Part shown: in pieces, positions 32,083 to 44,625 of the stretch
Layout: each line of letters starts with the position of its first letter
Position numbering within the stretch: the stretch's first letter is position 1
Assembly: GCA_963691705.1 (NCBI GenBank)
Contig: OY829538.1
Coordinates: 45,535,151-45,599,150 of the forward strand
DNA length: 64,000 nucleotides
Reading direction: 5' to 3'
Origin: Viola odorata
Taxonomy: Eukaryota > Streptophyta > Magnoliopsida > Malpighiales > Violaceae
The notes under the pieces: model-generated
What the model saw: only the letters and a program-made list of their open reading frames with translations
Database searches by the model: none
Told to the model about the DNA's origin: nothing
Made by a program: the position numbers and the translations under genes

Positions 32083-32724
32083 GGAGCTCCCATTCAACGT
32101 AAAAACGGCACCAAAATCGCAAGAAACCCTTGCTCCTTCTCCCTCTTGATCAGCTTGCTCATATTGAGCGACAATCGTCCAGTTCAAAGTTTGAAACGTG
32201 AGCTTTCTCTCTCTAGCTCATCTTCGGTTTTTCTGCGCAAGTTTTCTTTAATTTCGTTTGGCTTGATTTTGAGCAAATAAATTGATTGTTTTTGTGCTAT
32301 TAATTCACATACGTAATGTAGATTAAATACATGCTTTCAGTTTTGAAAATCGTTGGCTAGATTGTTCAAATTAATTAGTTTTCGATAATTAACGGTTCGG
32401 TCGTTTTTTCGAAATTAAATTTTGTACGAGTCAAACTAAAAATCGAGGTTTATACGGTCGGAAAGTCGTCGAAGAGACGAACATTTCGGTACGTCCATTT
32501 TTCAAAACGGCCAAGTGTGGCCGGAGTTGGGTCGCCGGCGACCGAGGGAGGGGGTGATGAATAGTGCCATGCCTATTCATTACACGGCGCCGTTTTGGCC
32601 CCCCTCCCAAGTTTTCAAAGTTTTCAATTAGGTCCCTCCGATTTTTAATTCTTTCCGAAATTTCAAATCGCAAGTTTTTCGTAAAAATAATTCGTACGCA
32701 TCGTACGTTAATTTCTCGTATTAT

Positions 32725-32890
32725 CAACTGTTTAATTTTCTGCACTTATCAACTGTTTAATTTTCTGCACTTATCAACTGTTTAATTTTCTGCACTTATC
32801 AACTGTTTAATTTTCTGCACTTATCAACTGTTTAATTTTCTGCACGTATCAACTGTTTAATTTTCTGCACTTATCAATTGTTTTAATTCT
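32725..32890 (+). repeat. 26-bp tandem array in Ogre 5' LTR
   Basis: TATCAACTGTTTAATTTTCT units, about seven copies. The 3' LTR (50897-51035) has about six. Confidence 0.9.
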
Positions 32891-33229
32891 TAGCACTTTA
32901 AATTTCCGCACTTTATTTTCTGCAATTTAAAAATTCAGTTATTTATTTTTACCGCCTACATGGACGGTCGCACTTTAATTTCCGCAATATCAACTGCTTT
33001 AATTTTTCGCAAAACTGCTGGAAATCCTTCCGCAATATCAACTGTTTTATTTTCTGCAAATATCAATTGTTTTATTTTCCGCAATATCAACTGCTTTAAT
33101 TTTTCGCACAACTGCTGGAAATCCTTCCGCAAATATCAACTGCTTTATTTTCTGCAAATATCAATTGTTTTATTTTTCGCAAATATCAACTCTCTACTTT
33201 CTGCAAATTATCCAACTGTTAAATTCTCG

Positions 33230-34280
33230 TATGCTTAAAATCAATCATTTTTCGCATGCAATCAACGTAGATATTAAATTCTCCCATGCGTAAAATCAAT
33301 CATTCTCCGCATGCAATCACGTAGATGTTAGATTCTCACATGCTTAAAATCAATCATTTTTCGCATGCAATCAACGTAGATATTAAATTCTCCCATGTGT
33401 AAAATCAATCATTCTTCGCATGCAATCACATAGATGTTAGATTCTCACATGCTTAAAATCAATCATTTTTCGCATGCAATCAACGTAGCATTTTAATTCT
33501 CACATGCGTAAAATCAATCATTCTTCGCATGCAATCACGTAGATGTTAGATTCTCACATGCTTAAAATCAATCATTTTTCGCATGCAATCAACGTAGCAT
33601 TTTAATTCTCACATGCGTAAAATCAATCATTCTTCGCATGCAATCACATAGATGTTAGATTCTCACATGCTTAAAATCAATCATTTTTCGCATGCAATCA
33701 ACGTAGCATTTTAATTCTCACATGCGTAAAATCAATCATTCTCCGCATGCAATCACGTAGATGTTAGATTCTCACATGCTTAAAATCAATCATTTTTCGC
33801 ATGCAATCAACGTAGATATTAAATTCTCCCATGCGTAAAATCAATCATTTTTCGCATGCAATCACGTAGATGTTAGATTCTCACATGCTTAAAATCAATC
33901 ATTTTTCGCATGTAATCAACGTAGCATTTTAATTCTCACATGCTTAAAATCAATCATTTTTCGCATGCAATCACGTAGCACTGTTAAAATTCTCACATGC
34001 GTAAAATCAATCATTTTTCGCATGCAATCACCATAGCATTTAAATTCTCGTATGTGTAAAATCAATCATTTTTCACATACGATCAACCCAACATTTCAAT
34101 TTCGTATGCGTAAAATCAATCATTTATCGCATGCAAATCAGCTCAGCATTTAAATTCTCGTATGCGTAAAATCCATCATTTTTCGCATACAAACAACTGT
34201 CATCATTTTTGTCAAACCCAGCATCTCACTTTCGTATACGCAAAATTCATCATTTCTCGTATGCAATCAACTGTCATTTA
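33230..34280 (+). repeat. Satellite-like array in Ogre 5' LTR
   Basis: Alternating units of about 50 bp contain AAAATCAATCATT, then TCGCATGCAATCA, separated by GTAGATATTAAATTCTC, GTAGATGTTAGATTCTC or GTAGCATTTTAATTCTC. They form a higher-order period of about 100 bp and decay towards the right end. The partner array is at about 51370-52430. Confidence 0.88.
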
Positions 34281-35189
34281 AATTTTCGCACTCATAAAAT
34301 TGTTTACTTCTTTCTCAAGCTATCACTAATACTCTCACTTTGTAGGTTAAATTCAAGCTTCGCTCGAAAGTACGCCTTTCGATTCCCTTATATTTATTCA
34401 GCGTTTTTTCGTAAAATAGCAGTCGTACGCATGATATATAGAACTGTTAGAATTAAAATCAACCCACCTGAACAACGTGTTTAAAGAGTCGCTTCAAATG
34501 CCATATTCATGTGATTTTAAATTCTCGCATATATTGACTGCATGTACATGGGGACTTTCGATCCCACATCAGTTTTCCACTTCAAAAACCAATCATTTAA
34601 AATTGGTACTCTGTTAGCAATCCATGATAGGTTCACATAGCAATCAATCTAATCATGCATGGCCCGATGATGAAATAAGAGGGCGCTCATTCAGTCTTAC
34701 AGAAAATTCAGTCCCATCACGTTACGGTCAAGAATAATAGACTGATCTTGATAAACGGTAACCCCGTCCGAAAGATCTTTTTTATTATTTTTGAACGGTC
34801 CCGATTGTGGAAAAGGCTAAAGTGACGATTCCTCTGAGGGCCCCCCTTTTTCAAAATAAAACGCATTTTCATCAAAACACCTTTTAAACACCTCTCTCAT
34901 CAACCGGTAACCGTTTTCGGATGTGACTCGGGTGCCTAACACCTTCCCGAGACCATAATACGACCCCGAACCTTTTGTCTGGGGTCCAGACCCCTTTTTT
35001 GTGCCTTTAGTTTTTTTACTTATTATATTTCCTATGCCATGACGATTAAGGTTCCCTAAAGCCTAGCAACCAAATTAGGGTGGCGACTTCATTGCATGCT
35101 GCGAGGCGTCTGTTTACGCTGAGCATTGTAAGGTCCCAAATTTCGTTGCACACTCGCGAGTTTTTAATTTTCGTGGGGGCGCGACAGTT

Positions 35190-35207
35190 TGGCGACTTCA
35201 CTGGGGA
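35190..35207 (+). other. Primer-binding site of the Ogre element
   Basis: TGGCGACTTCACTGGGGA starts three bases after the LTR. The wording fits the tRNA-Arg type site described for Ogre. An 11-base echo (TGGCGACTTCA) lies within the LTR at 35081-35091. Confidence 0.65.
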
Positions 35208-36519
35208 CTTTTTGGGTCGGAGCCGGTTTTGTCTTTTTTAGAGAGGTGTTTATGTGTTTATTTATTTGCTTTGATCAATTGCTGATCTGTTCATTTATTT
35301 GCTTTATCAATCGTCATATGCATATCATAGCGCCCTACACCCAGGGGACCAATACCAAAATAGGAGGGTAGTAGTGACGCCCTAGGACACATGTCCTAGG
35401 TAGTGTTCACCAATCCCAACTCGGATGAACCCCTAAAGCCAGTTGAAAGGATTACTCGATTTCGTAAGGAATCGGGGACGCCAGACGACACTTTAGGGAC
35501 CTTTTCATGGTATCATCCGGGAACCATTCAAGCCAGTTAGAGGTGTCGGAATCAGAGCCCCAGCACGTGCATCATGATTATAACTGTTTGTCGTGGCTCT
35601 ATTTGTCTTGTTGGCATATTGACGTGATTGTTCTATTATACGAACTGCGGATTTCTCACACGTGCAGGTTACTTTGTATTTAAAATTTTATTTTTGTCCC
35701 ACAGGACCCGTTTTGCTCATTTGAATGTCGGCACCTACACTACTTTCACTTGATAGTTTCGGGGAACGAAGTTTCAACGATCAGACACTACAAAGCCGAA
35801 TTGCCGCTTTAGAGGCTGAGATAGAGATGCAAAAGGGGGAGTTGGCTTCAGTGGAGTACCTTCGGCAAAGAGAACTCTGACGCCCAGGATTGACACCTTT
35901 AGGGAAAGGCTCGGATATCGGCAAACCTTTTCTTTTAGATAGGACCCCTAATTTCATCTATCTTAGCCATTTTTGATGAACTTAGGTAGTTGGCAAGTTT
36001 ACCATACTTTTGTAAACACTTTTAATGAAGTCGTACTCTTTCGGATATTTATTAAAAATGCCTATCTTCTTCATATCAATTATCCATCCCAAATACAACT
36101 CAAAAAGACCATCGCAAAAAGAAAGAGAAAATCTCCGAGATAAACACAATCATTTCACTAAAAAACCAGAAAAATCAGACCAAACATCCAAAAATATATA
36201 GCCGAGTAGCGCTCGCTCATAGCCCTATCCTCTTAGTTTATCACAAGAAATTCCGAGTTCATAGCATAGATCGACGTCCCTCCCCTTGGTTGGGTTCACC
36301 AGGCATCAGGCCCTGCATCGTTGAAAGCATAATGTGAAAAGAGATCCCCCTAGCATGACGGCATTGGTTGCCCCTGCTGATTTGGGTTCCGCCGTTAGCA
36401 TCTCAGATTTGCGTCATATCATTGGAATGTATAGAGGCTTCCTTCGTATCTCGTCAACGACCAGGATATCTCGCCTCCGCGACCGCCCTGAAAATATCAA
36501 ATGAAAGTACAGCCGGAAA
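35208..36519 (+). other. Ogre 5' leader with a 51-residue ORF
   Basis: The only frame of note is 35725-35880, starting MSAPTLLSLDSFGERS and containing a coil-like RIAALEAEIEMQKGEL. It may be a remnant of the extra ORF1 of Ogre, or an upstream ORF. A possible donor GTAAGG at 35463 and a strong pyrimidine tract with CAG at about 36585-36612 suggest a leader intron (inference). Confidence 0.4.
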
Positions 36520-39500
36520 GTGAATGAGCAAATGTGGAGACCACGGGATTGCACATCACCTGCGTATCCTCGTTTGTACTCACTCTTTTTATGTTTTTTC
36601 CCTTTTTTCAGGTTCACCATAGCTCCTCGGAAGCAAGCTACTCCGCATAGGCTCCCTTTGACTAGACTTCAAAAGCGAAAAATGACTGAACCGGCTAAGA
36701 CCGATGAAGCACTGACCGCTAGAATCACTGAGTTAGAGGAGCAAGTTAGGGTCACTACGGAAAGGGCCGCCAGGGCCGAAAAAGAAAGAGATGAAGCTAT
36801 CACCGAGTTACCACCGGGTTTTGATCCCCCTCAAACAAACAGACCTTCCCCTTTACTCACCATCGCAGGACCTTCGGTACTCCCACCCCTGTCCGGCCCC
36901 CCGGGCCGTTGGAGATGGGTTAGTCCCTTCACTGTACCCAACGCTGCGAGTCCTCCAGTTAAGGCGGGTGAAGAGATCTCCCCGTCGCTTCAGCACCTTT
37001 CAATCAACCCTGCTGTGGACCCCAGCAAGAGCCAGGCCCACCCAGAGAATCCGTATCTCCCTTCTATTCCTCCGAGCACAGTTCCCGGACCTGTGGGAAC
37101 TCAGCTCCTCACTTTCAACTCAGCACAACCGCAGTTCTCATCAGGACTGGCACTACCCTTCGGTTCCAACCCCATCGGGGCCGAGCAACCGAAAAATGAT
37201 TGGCTAAACCTACTTGAGGAAAGGCTCCGAGCAATTGAAGGGGCTGATCCATTTGACCCTACCGGCCCTGCCGATATGTGTATGGTCCCCGGGATTGTCG
37301 TACCCCCGAAGTACAAAATCCCTGACTTCGAAAAATATACTGGGGTAGAGTGCCCAAAGACCCATCTCAGAGCATACTGCAACAAGATGGCAGAGGTAAT
37401 CCACAATGAGCCGTTGTTGATTCATCTCTTCCGGGAAAGCTTGACCAAGCACGCCCTGACATGGTATATGGGGCTAGATCGAGCCAGGATCAGGACATGG
37501 AGAGACTTATCCGACGCATTCTACCGGCAATATAAGTTCAATATGGAGGTAGCACCCGACCGCGCTGATCTGCAAAACATGGAAAAGAAAGTCGGCGAGT
37601 CCGTAAAAACCTATGCTCAGAGATGGAGGGAGGTGGCCTCACGGATCTCTCCACCCTTAAGCGACAAGGAACTCTTGTCGATCTTCTTGCACACCTTCAA
37701 GGCTCCCTACTACACCTACCTGATCTCAAACCCCTCAAATAGCTTCTCCGATATGGTCCTAATTGCCGAAAGAGACGAGCAAGGAATTAAGTCAGGACAA
37801 ATCTTGCCTTCAGCATCGGAATCTGAGCCCAGGAAAGCACCTATCATAAAAAGAGACGTTGGATTTGTGGCTCCCCAAGCTCATCAGGGGCAGCCATTTC
37901 CACCACCTCCACCTTATTTATCGCCATCGCCCTACCCTCTGCCGTCATTATATCAACCTACCTACTTTCCTTTCACCTCGCCGCCTGTTGCCAATATCGC
38001 GCCTCAAAGCCCTACGCATTTCCCATCAGTACAAGCATCACAACCCATGCAACCCAAGCCATATAACCCACCAAAAAACCCAAATAACCAAAACACGACA
38101 AACAATCGGTGGAGCCGAGAGCCTCCACCTCCTCTTCCTCTTCCTGCAGGAGAAATCTACAAACATCTCTTGGCAGCCGGACAGATCGTACCGGTGCTGG
38201 CTCAGCCTCAATTGCCTCCTTACCCGAAGTGGTATGATCTCAACGCGAGGTGTGAATACCACGCTGGAGCCCCAGGTCACACTCTGGAAAACTGCTTCGC
38301 ATTTAAAGCCAAAGTCCAGCACTTGATCAAGAGTGGGTGGGTATCTTTCGAAGGGTTAGCAAAAGGACCCAACACATCCACCAACCCTCTTCCCAATCAT
38401 GCCCAGGGAAAGGGAGGAGTGAACGCCATCTCGGCAGGAGAAAGAAACGACCTTCTCTTTTCCGCATCAAGCTGGCCACAGGAACAACTTTTCCTGGCCC
38501 TAACTCGAGGAGGACACTTGCCATACTCGGAGAGCAATCCAAGTGGCTGCATGTACTGCGAGGAAAGTGACGATCACAAAATCCAAAACTGCAAGGTGTT
38601 CGCAGAAAGGGTGGTACAACTCTCGCATCTCGGGGTGATCCAAACCCAGAAAGCAACCCACGAGGGAAGATCCATTAACGCCATCGGAGACGGATTTCCT
38701 ATCTCGCATAACGCCAAGGGAACTCCACTCCCAATCCTCCGAAAGAAGGGATCGACTTCGTCGGGCAAACGATTCTCCAAACGCCGCGACGAGGGCGATC
38801 GCGAGATTGATACTTTGGGCCAACCTTCTGGGAGATTCGATTACCTCGTCAGGTATTCGGCGCCACCCTCCTATGGTGGGCCAGCACCATCACTACCTTC
38901 TTGGGAACCCTCAGACTCCGAATCATACCCTTTACCGATGTGGTCGCTCCCTCTGTTTCCTTTGAAGGAAATCTACACAAGCCTCTTGGCAGAGGGACAG
39001 ATTATGCCATCCCCACTCCCGTCTCAATCCACTCCTTACCCTAGCTGGTATGATCCAAAGGTTAGCTGCGAATATCACGCCGGAACCAGAGGACACTCCT
39101 TGGAGGATTGTTATGCCTTTAGAGAAAAGGTCGAGCACCTAACTAAACAAGGGCGAATCTCGCCCCATGGATTAGCAAAGGATCCTGCTGTGACAATGGG
39201 TCCCCTACCGCACCATAATTCGGGGATGGGCGACATTGCTTCCGTAGGAATCAACTTTCCTCGCCCTTCGATGGAAGAAACACCCAACGAAGAGTTGTTC
39301 TTCGCTCTAGCTAACAACGCTTATCTACCATTCCCGGGGAATAATCAGGCCCAATGCCTCTTCTGCCAAGGGGAAAGCAAGCATGACATCCAGGATTGTG
39401 GACTCTTTCGGCAAAAAGTCAAGCAACTCACCACATTCGGAGTCATCCAAACTAAAGGAGAAGCCCGAGGAACCATCAATGCCATCGGGGACCACTCTCC

Positions 39501-41039
39501 AGCACCATATTCCTTCGAATATGTGGCTCAGACAGGGGACACCTCCACAACCCCACGCAAGGTAGTATTCACATTAGCTGTGAATACTCCTAGCCGAGAC
39601 CTGCACGCGGTCCCATTCGACTACGGGTACACGGTAATCACCACCCCTCCTACAGTCATGCCAATAGGACCCACTATCGGTGAAACCTCTCATATCGGGG
39701 GCATGACCCGCCCCGGGAGATGTTACATCTCGGAGGAAGTAGAGAAGCAACGACAAGCTAAAGGGAAAAACCCTGTGATTCGCGAGGAAACGATAGAGGA
39801 AACACAAGGTTTGAGCCAACCTGTAACCGCGGACGAGACGGCTGAGTTCCTCAAAATCATGAAACAGAGCGAGTTCAGCATCATCGAACAACTGAAGAAA
39901 ACCCCAGCTCGCATTTCCATCATGGAGCTGATACTTACTTCAGAGGCTCATCGCCAAGCTCTCCTGAAAGTCTTGAAGCAAGCCTTCGTAACTAAGGATA
40001 TCACTACAGAAGGGGTGGAAAACCTTGTCGGAAGGATTCAGGCCCTCGGCAGCATTTCCTTCTCTGAAGAAGAGATCGACCCCTCAGGAAAAGATCACAA
40101 CAAGGCCCTATACATCACGGTAGAATGTAAGGGACACATCATAGCCAAGGCCCTCATCGACAATGGGTCCGCGCTGAATGTCATGCCCAGGCACGTCCTC
40201 GAGCAACTACCGGTCGATTTCTCTCACATGAAACCTAGCGGAATGATGGCTAGGGCTTTCGATGGCACCACTCGAGAGATCATCGGAAACTTTGAATTGG
40301 ACATGGTCATTGGGCCCCACACCTTCGCCCTGACATTCCAGATCATGGAAATCCAACCTGCTTACAGCATGCTACTGGGATGACCTTGGATCCACTCAGC
40401 AGGGGCAGTCCCCTCTTCTCTGCATCAGTGCCTCAAGTACGTCAAGGATAATGCCTTAGTCACGATAAAGGCAGAAGAGGCCCTGATCTTGGCTAAGCAC
40501 GCCTCCGTGCCTTACATCGAAACTGCCGAAACCTTGGAGAGCTCGTTCCAAGCCTTCGAAATCGTCAACACAGACTGGATCAAGGAGGGGTCCCTTGTGG
40601 GCAAAGCCTCAAAATCTGAGACAGCCGGAACCACCCCTAAACCAATGCTGGAAGGAAGTTTCCAATTGGGAAAATGGCTCGGCGCCAAGCTACAAGGATC
40701 CAAAGGATGGTCGCCTCCGAAGAGCTTCGGAGACCATTTTGGGTTAGGGTACCAACCGGGCAAAGCCGATTTCGTTAGAATTGCCCAAGAAAAGAAAGAA
40801 AAGCAGCTGGCTAAGCTATTCGGACGTTCTGCGCCAGGGGGCAAGATGTCAATCCCCCATATCAGAACTACATTCCCCTTCGCCGCCGAAACCATCAATG
40901 GAAATCCTGTCAAGGTATCGGACCTCCGTATCTGCACTCTAGGAGAAGAGGGATCGTCGTCTGGTTCAGTCATTTTCGTTAAGAAGTCAGGGGAGTCTGT
41001 GTGCAACTGGACCATCACCCTGCTTCCGGATGTCTCTCC
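36520..41039 (+). pseudogene. Ogre gag-protease exon
   Basis: The likely start is the ATG at about 36682 (MTEPAKTDEALTARITELEE, coiled coil), because a splice acceptor lies at about 36612; an upstream ATG at 36520 is in frame. Counting from 36520, the Gag core is residues about 270-430 (FEKYTGVECPKTHLRAY, LTWYMGLD). Zinc-knuckle-like motifs start at residues 578, 677, 850 and 946, forming two copies of a roughly 270-residue module. The protease DNGS is at residue 1214. A TGA at 40381-40383 breaks the frame just after the protease core (YSMLLG). The exon ends at a donor, CC|GTAATT, at 41040. Without splicing a TAA follows at once. Confidence 0.88.
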
Positions 41040-41186
41040 GTAATTACTTCTTTTAGAAAAACACATGTTTGCACGTTTTCTTACGAAAACCTTTTTGTAG
41101 GAACTCACGTTCCCCTTCTGTTAAAAATCAAATATATATGCAATTTTCATTTTATGCATCTCTTTTTTCGCATTTTTTTATTTCAG
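41040..41186 (+). other. Intron between protease and RT of the Ogre element
   Basis: GTAATT at the start and TTTATTTCAG at the end. The 147-nt length is a multiple of three, and TAA is the first codon reached when unspliced. Reading frame 1 is kept after removal. Ogre elements are known for a partially spliced intron at this place, regulating Gag-Pro versus Gag-Pro-Pol. Confidence 0.75.
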
Positions 41187-44100
41187 GATGAATGTTAGTT
41201 CAGATTGTCATGATAAAACTTATGTCTTTATTGGCGAAGAAATCATCGCTACGACTGAAGACAAAGCATAAATCTCCGATGAACTGGCCCGTTTACTGGA
41301 AAGTTCAGAAAAGGAAATAACCCCTCATCAGGAGGAATTGGACGAAGTAAATTTGGGGGCAAGCAATGAGAATCAGAAGTTGGTCAAGATCGGGACTACC
41401 TTGGATACGGCTCAGAGGGAAAGGTTGATTTCTCTCCTCAAAGACTACTCCGACGTATTTGCATGGTCATACGCCGACATGCCAGGTCTTGATCCCGGGA
41501 TAGTTGAGCATCGCATCCCATTAAAAACTGAGTTTAGACCTATCAAACAGAAACTCCGGAGAATGCATCCAGACATCCTCCTAAAAAATCAAAGAAGAAG
41601 TTACCAACAACTGGACGCGGGTTTTCTGAGAGTTGCCAAGTACCCAGAATGGATCGTCAACATAGTGCCAGTGCCTAAGAAAGATGGGAAGGTTCGCATG
41701 TGTGTGGACTTTCAGGATCTTAATCGAGCCAGCCCTAAGGATGACTTCCCACTTCCCCATATCGACATCTTGGTGGATAGTGCCGCCGGAAATGACATGT
41801 TCTCCTTCATGGACGGATTTTCCGGGTACAATCAGATCAAGATGGCACCCAAGGACAGTGAAAAGACGACCTTTATCACCCCTTGGGGAACCTTCTGCTA
41901 CAAAGTGATGCCCTTCGGATTAAAGAACGCAGGAGCCACGTACCAACGTGCTGCCGTCACCCTTTTCCATGACATGATGCACAAAGAGTTGGAAATCTAT
42001 GTCGACGACATGATAGCCAAATCTCGCGGCGCGCAAGATCATGTAGACATCCTGAAGAAGGTATTCCAAAGGTTGAGGCAATTTCGGCTAAGGCTAAACC
42101 CAGCTAAGTGCACCTTTGGAGTGACCTCCGGAAAGTTATTAGGATTCATCGTCAGTAACAAAGGCATAGAAGTGGATCCTGATAAGATAAAAGCAATTCA
42201 AGAGCTACCCGCTCCCAGCACGGAAACGGAAGTACGAAGCTTCTTAGGACGCATTAACTACATCGCTCGCTTTATCAGCCAGGTAACGCTCACTTGCGAG
42301 CCGATGTTCAAAATGCTAAGGAAACAAGGAGAAGCAGAGTGGGACGAAGACTGTCAGAAAGCCTTCGAGAAAATCAAGACGTACCTGCAAAACCCGCCGG
42401 TACTGGTTCCCCCGACGCCAGGACGACCCTTGCTCATGTACCTAACAGTCACGGCTAGCACCATGGGCTGCGTTTTGGGACAGCACGATGAGTCAGGAAG
42501 ACGTGAGCAAGCCGTCTACTACCTCAGCAAGAAATTCAACGAGTGCGAGATGCGCTACTCCATGTTAGAACGAACATGTTGCGCCCTAGCATGGTGCGCC
42601 CGAAGGCTTCGACAGTACATGTTGTATTACACGACATGGCTAATCTCTCGCATGGATCCACTGAAGTACATCTTTGAAAAGCCGTACCTATCGAGTCGCA
42701 TTTGCAGATGGCAAGTCTTATTAGCTGAGCACGAGATCATCTATGTAACTCAGAAAGCGGTTAAGGCTAGCGCCCTCGCCGATCACTTGGCTGATCATGC
42801 CTCGGATGAGTATGAGTCGTTGAGCTTTGACTTCCCCGATGAGGACATCATAGCAGTTGAGGATGAAATCGCAGAGGATCTTCAAGAAGATGACTAGTGG
42901 ACCATGTTCTTCGACGGTGCGGTGAACCTCTCAGGCAAGGGAGTGGGAGCCGTAGTCATAGCCCCAGACGGCCGTCAATTCCCTGTAGCATGCAAGTTGA
43001 ACTTCCCCTGCACTAATAACATCGCTGAGTATGAGGCATGTATCAGTGGTCTCGCGGCAGCCATCGACCTAAAAGTAAAGAAGCTCCGGATCTTCGGCGA
43101 TTCAGCACTCGTCATCTACCAAGCCCAGGACCTCTGGCAGACACGGGATTCCAAGCTCATCCCTTATCAAAGGTTACTCACTCAGCTCGCGCGGGAATTC
43201 GAGGAAACCAAGTTCGATCGAGTTGACCGAGAAAAGAACCGCTTCGCAGACGCATTAGCCACCTTGGCCTCCATGTTCAAACTAGAGTGTGGAGTAATGC
43301 TTCAGCCTTTGAGGGTAGAGGTAAAGGAAACGCCGGCATGCTGTGTCACCTTGGAAGAGGAAGCCGATGGGAAGCCTTGGTTCCACGACTTAGTACAATT
43401 CATCAGAAACCGGGAACATCCACCGGGGGCAAGCCGGGTTAGCAAAAGGACCCTCCAGCGTTTAGCACTAGACTTCTACCTCGACGGCGAAGTTTTATAC
43501 AAAAGGAGAGCTGATGGAGCTTTGCTTCGCTACGTCACCATGACCGAGGCGAAAAGAATCATAACGGAAATCCACGAAGGGGTTTGTTCCACACATGCTA
43601 GTGGGCACATGATGGCCAGACAGATAATGAGGCAAGGCTACTTTTGGCTCACCATCGAACGGGATTGCATCAACTATTTTCGGAAGTGCCACAAGTGTCA
43701 AGTTTACGCGGACCATATCCACGTCCCTCCAGCCCCTCTCTTCAACATGACATCGCCTTGGCCTTTCGCGATGTGGGGAATCGACATCATCGGCCAAATT
43801 CACCCAATAGCCTCTAATGGCCATCGCTTCATCCTCGTCGTGATCGACTACTTCACTAAATGGGTAGAGGCCGCCTCTTACTCCAACGTCACACAGAAGA
43901 CGACCATGCGTTTCATCGAAAGGAACATCATCTGCCGTCACGGAGTCCCAGAAACCATCATCACGGACAACGGCTCCAATCTCAATGGGAAAATGATCGA
44001 CGGTCTTTGCCAACATTGGAAGGTGAAGCACCGAAACTCATCTCCATATCGACCAAAAATGAATGGCGCAGTTGAAGCAGCAAACAAAAACCTAAAGAAG

Positions 44101-44625
44101 ATCATCCAAAAAATGGTAATCACTCACAAGGACTGGCATGACATGCTTCTCTTCGCGTTGCATGCTTACCGGATAGCAACCCGTACATCTACAGGGGCAA
44201 CTCCCTACTCATTAGTTTACGGCATGGAAGCCGTAATTCCCCTTGAAGTAGAAATCCCTTCTCTCAGAATCCTGGCAGAGTCTGAAGTAGAAGAATCAGA
44301 TTGGGCAAGAGTGAGGTAAGAGCAGCTGAACCTCCTTCCCGAAAAGCGCTTGGCCGCTATCTGCCATGCACAATTATATCAGCAAAGAATGGCCAACGCT
44401 CATGACAGGAAAGTGCAACCTCGCAAGTTCGAGGCTGGGGATTTAGTGCTGAAGAAGATTCTCCCTCATTAGGAGGCCAGTCAAGGAAAGTGGGCCCCCA
44501 GATACGAGGGCCCATATCTAGTTAAAGGTGCATTCTCAGGGGGTGCCCTAATGCTAACCAACATGGACGGAGACGATCTCCTAAGACCGGTGAATGCCGA
44601 TGCAGTCAAGATATACTACGCCTGA
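41187..44625 (+). pseudogene. Ogre pol: RT, RNase H, second RNase H, integrase (broken)
   Basis: RT motifs run from about 41480 (EHRIPLKTEFRPIKQ), with FMDGFSGYNQIKM and YVDDMIAKS (YVDD at 41998-42009). RNase H follows (YYLSKKFNECEMRYSMLE, ASALADHLADH). The second RNase H starts MFFDGAVNLSGKG at 42904. The integrase has its zinc finger near 43590-43710 (HASGHMM to CHKCQ), Asp in WGIDIIG, Asp in ITDNGSN and Glu in NGAVEAANKN. The tail ends at TGA 44623-44625. All is in frame 1, broken by TAA 41269-41271, TAG 42895-42897, TAA 44317-44319 and TAG 44470-44472. Dual RNase H supports the Tat/Ogre lineage. Confidence 0.92.

Larger units (their letters stand above)
31092..35186 (+). repeat. 5' LTR of the Ogre element (4095 bp)
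   Basis: Its order is a conserved head, a CpG-rich part (about 31550-31680), a hairpin, the TATA box, a 26-bp array, a long array of roughly 50/100-bp units and a conserved tail. It differs from the 3' LTR by one 26-bp unit, a 10-bp indel and a 12-bp indel, besides substitutions. Confidence 0.95.

Noticed and set aside
33230..34280. Regular repeats separated by similar-length units, resembling a CRISPR array
   Set aside because: The spacers are themselves repeated, the array lies in both LTRs of a plant retrotransposon and no cas genes exist. It is a satellite-type array.
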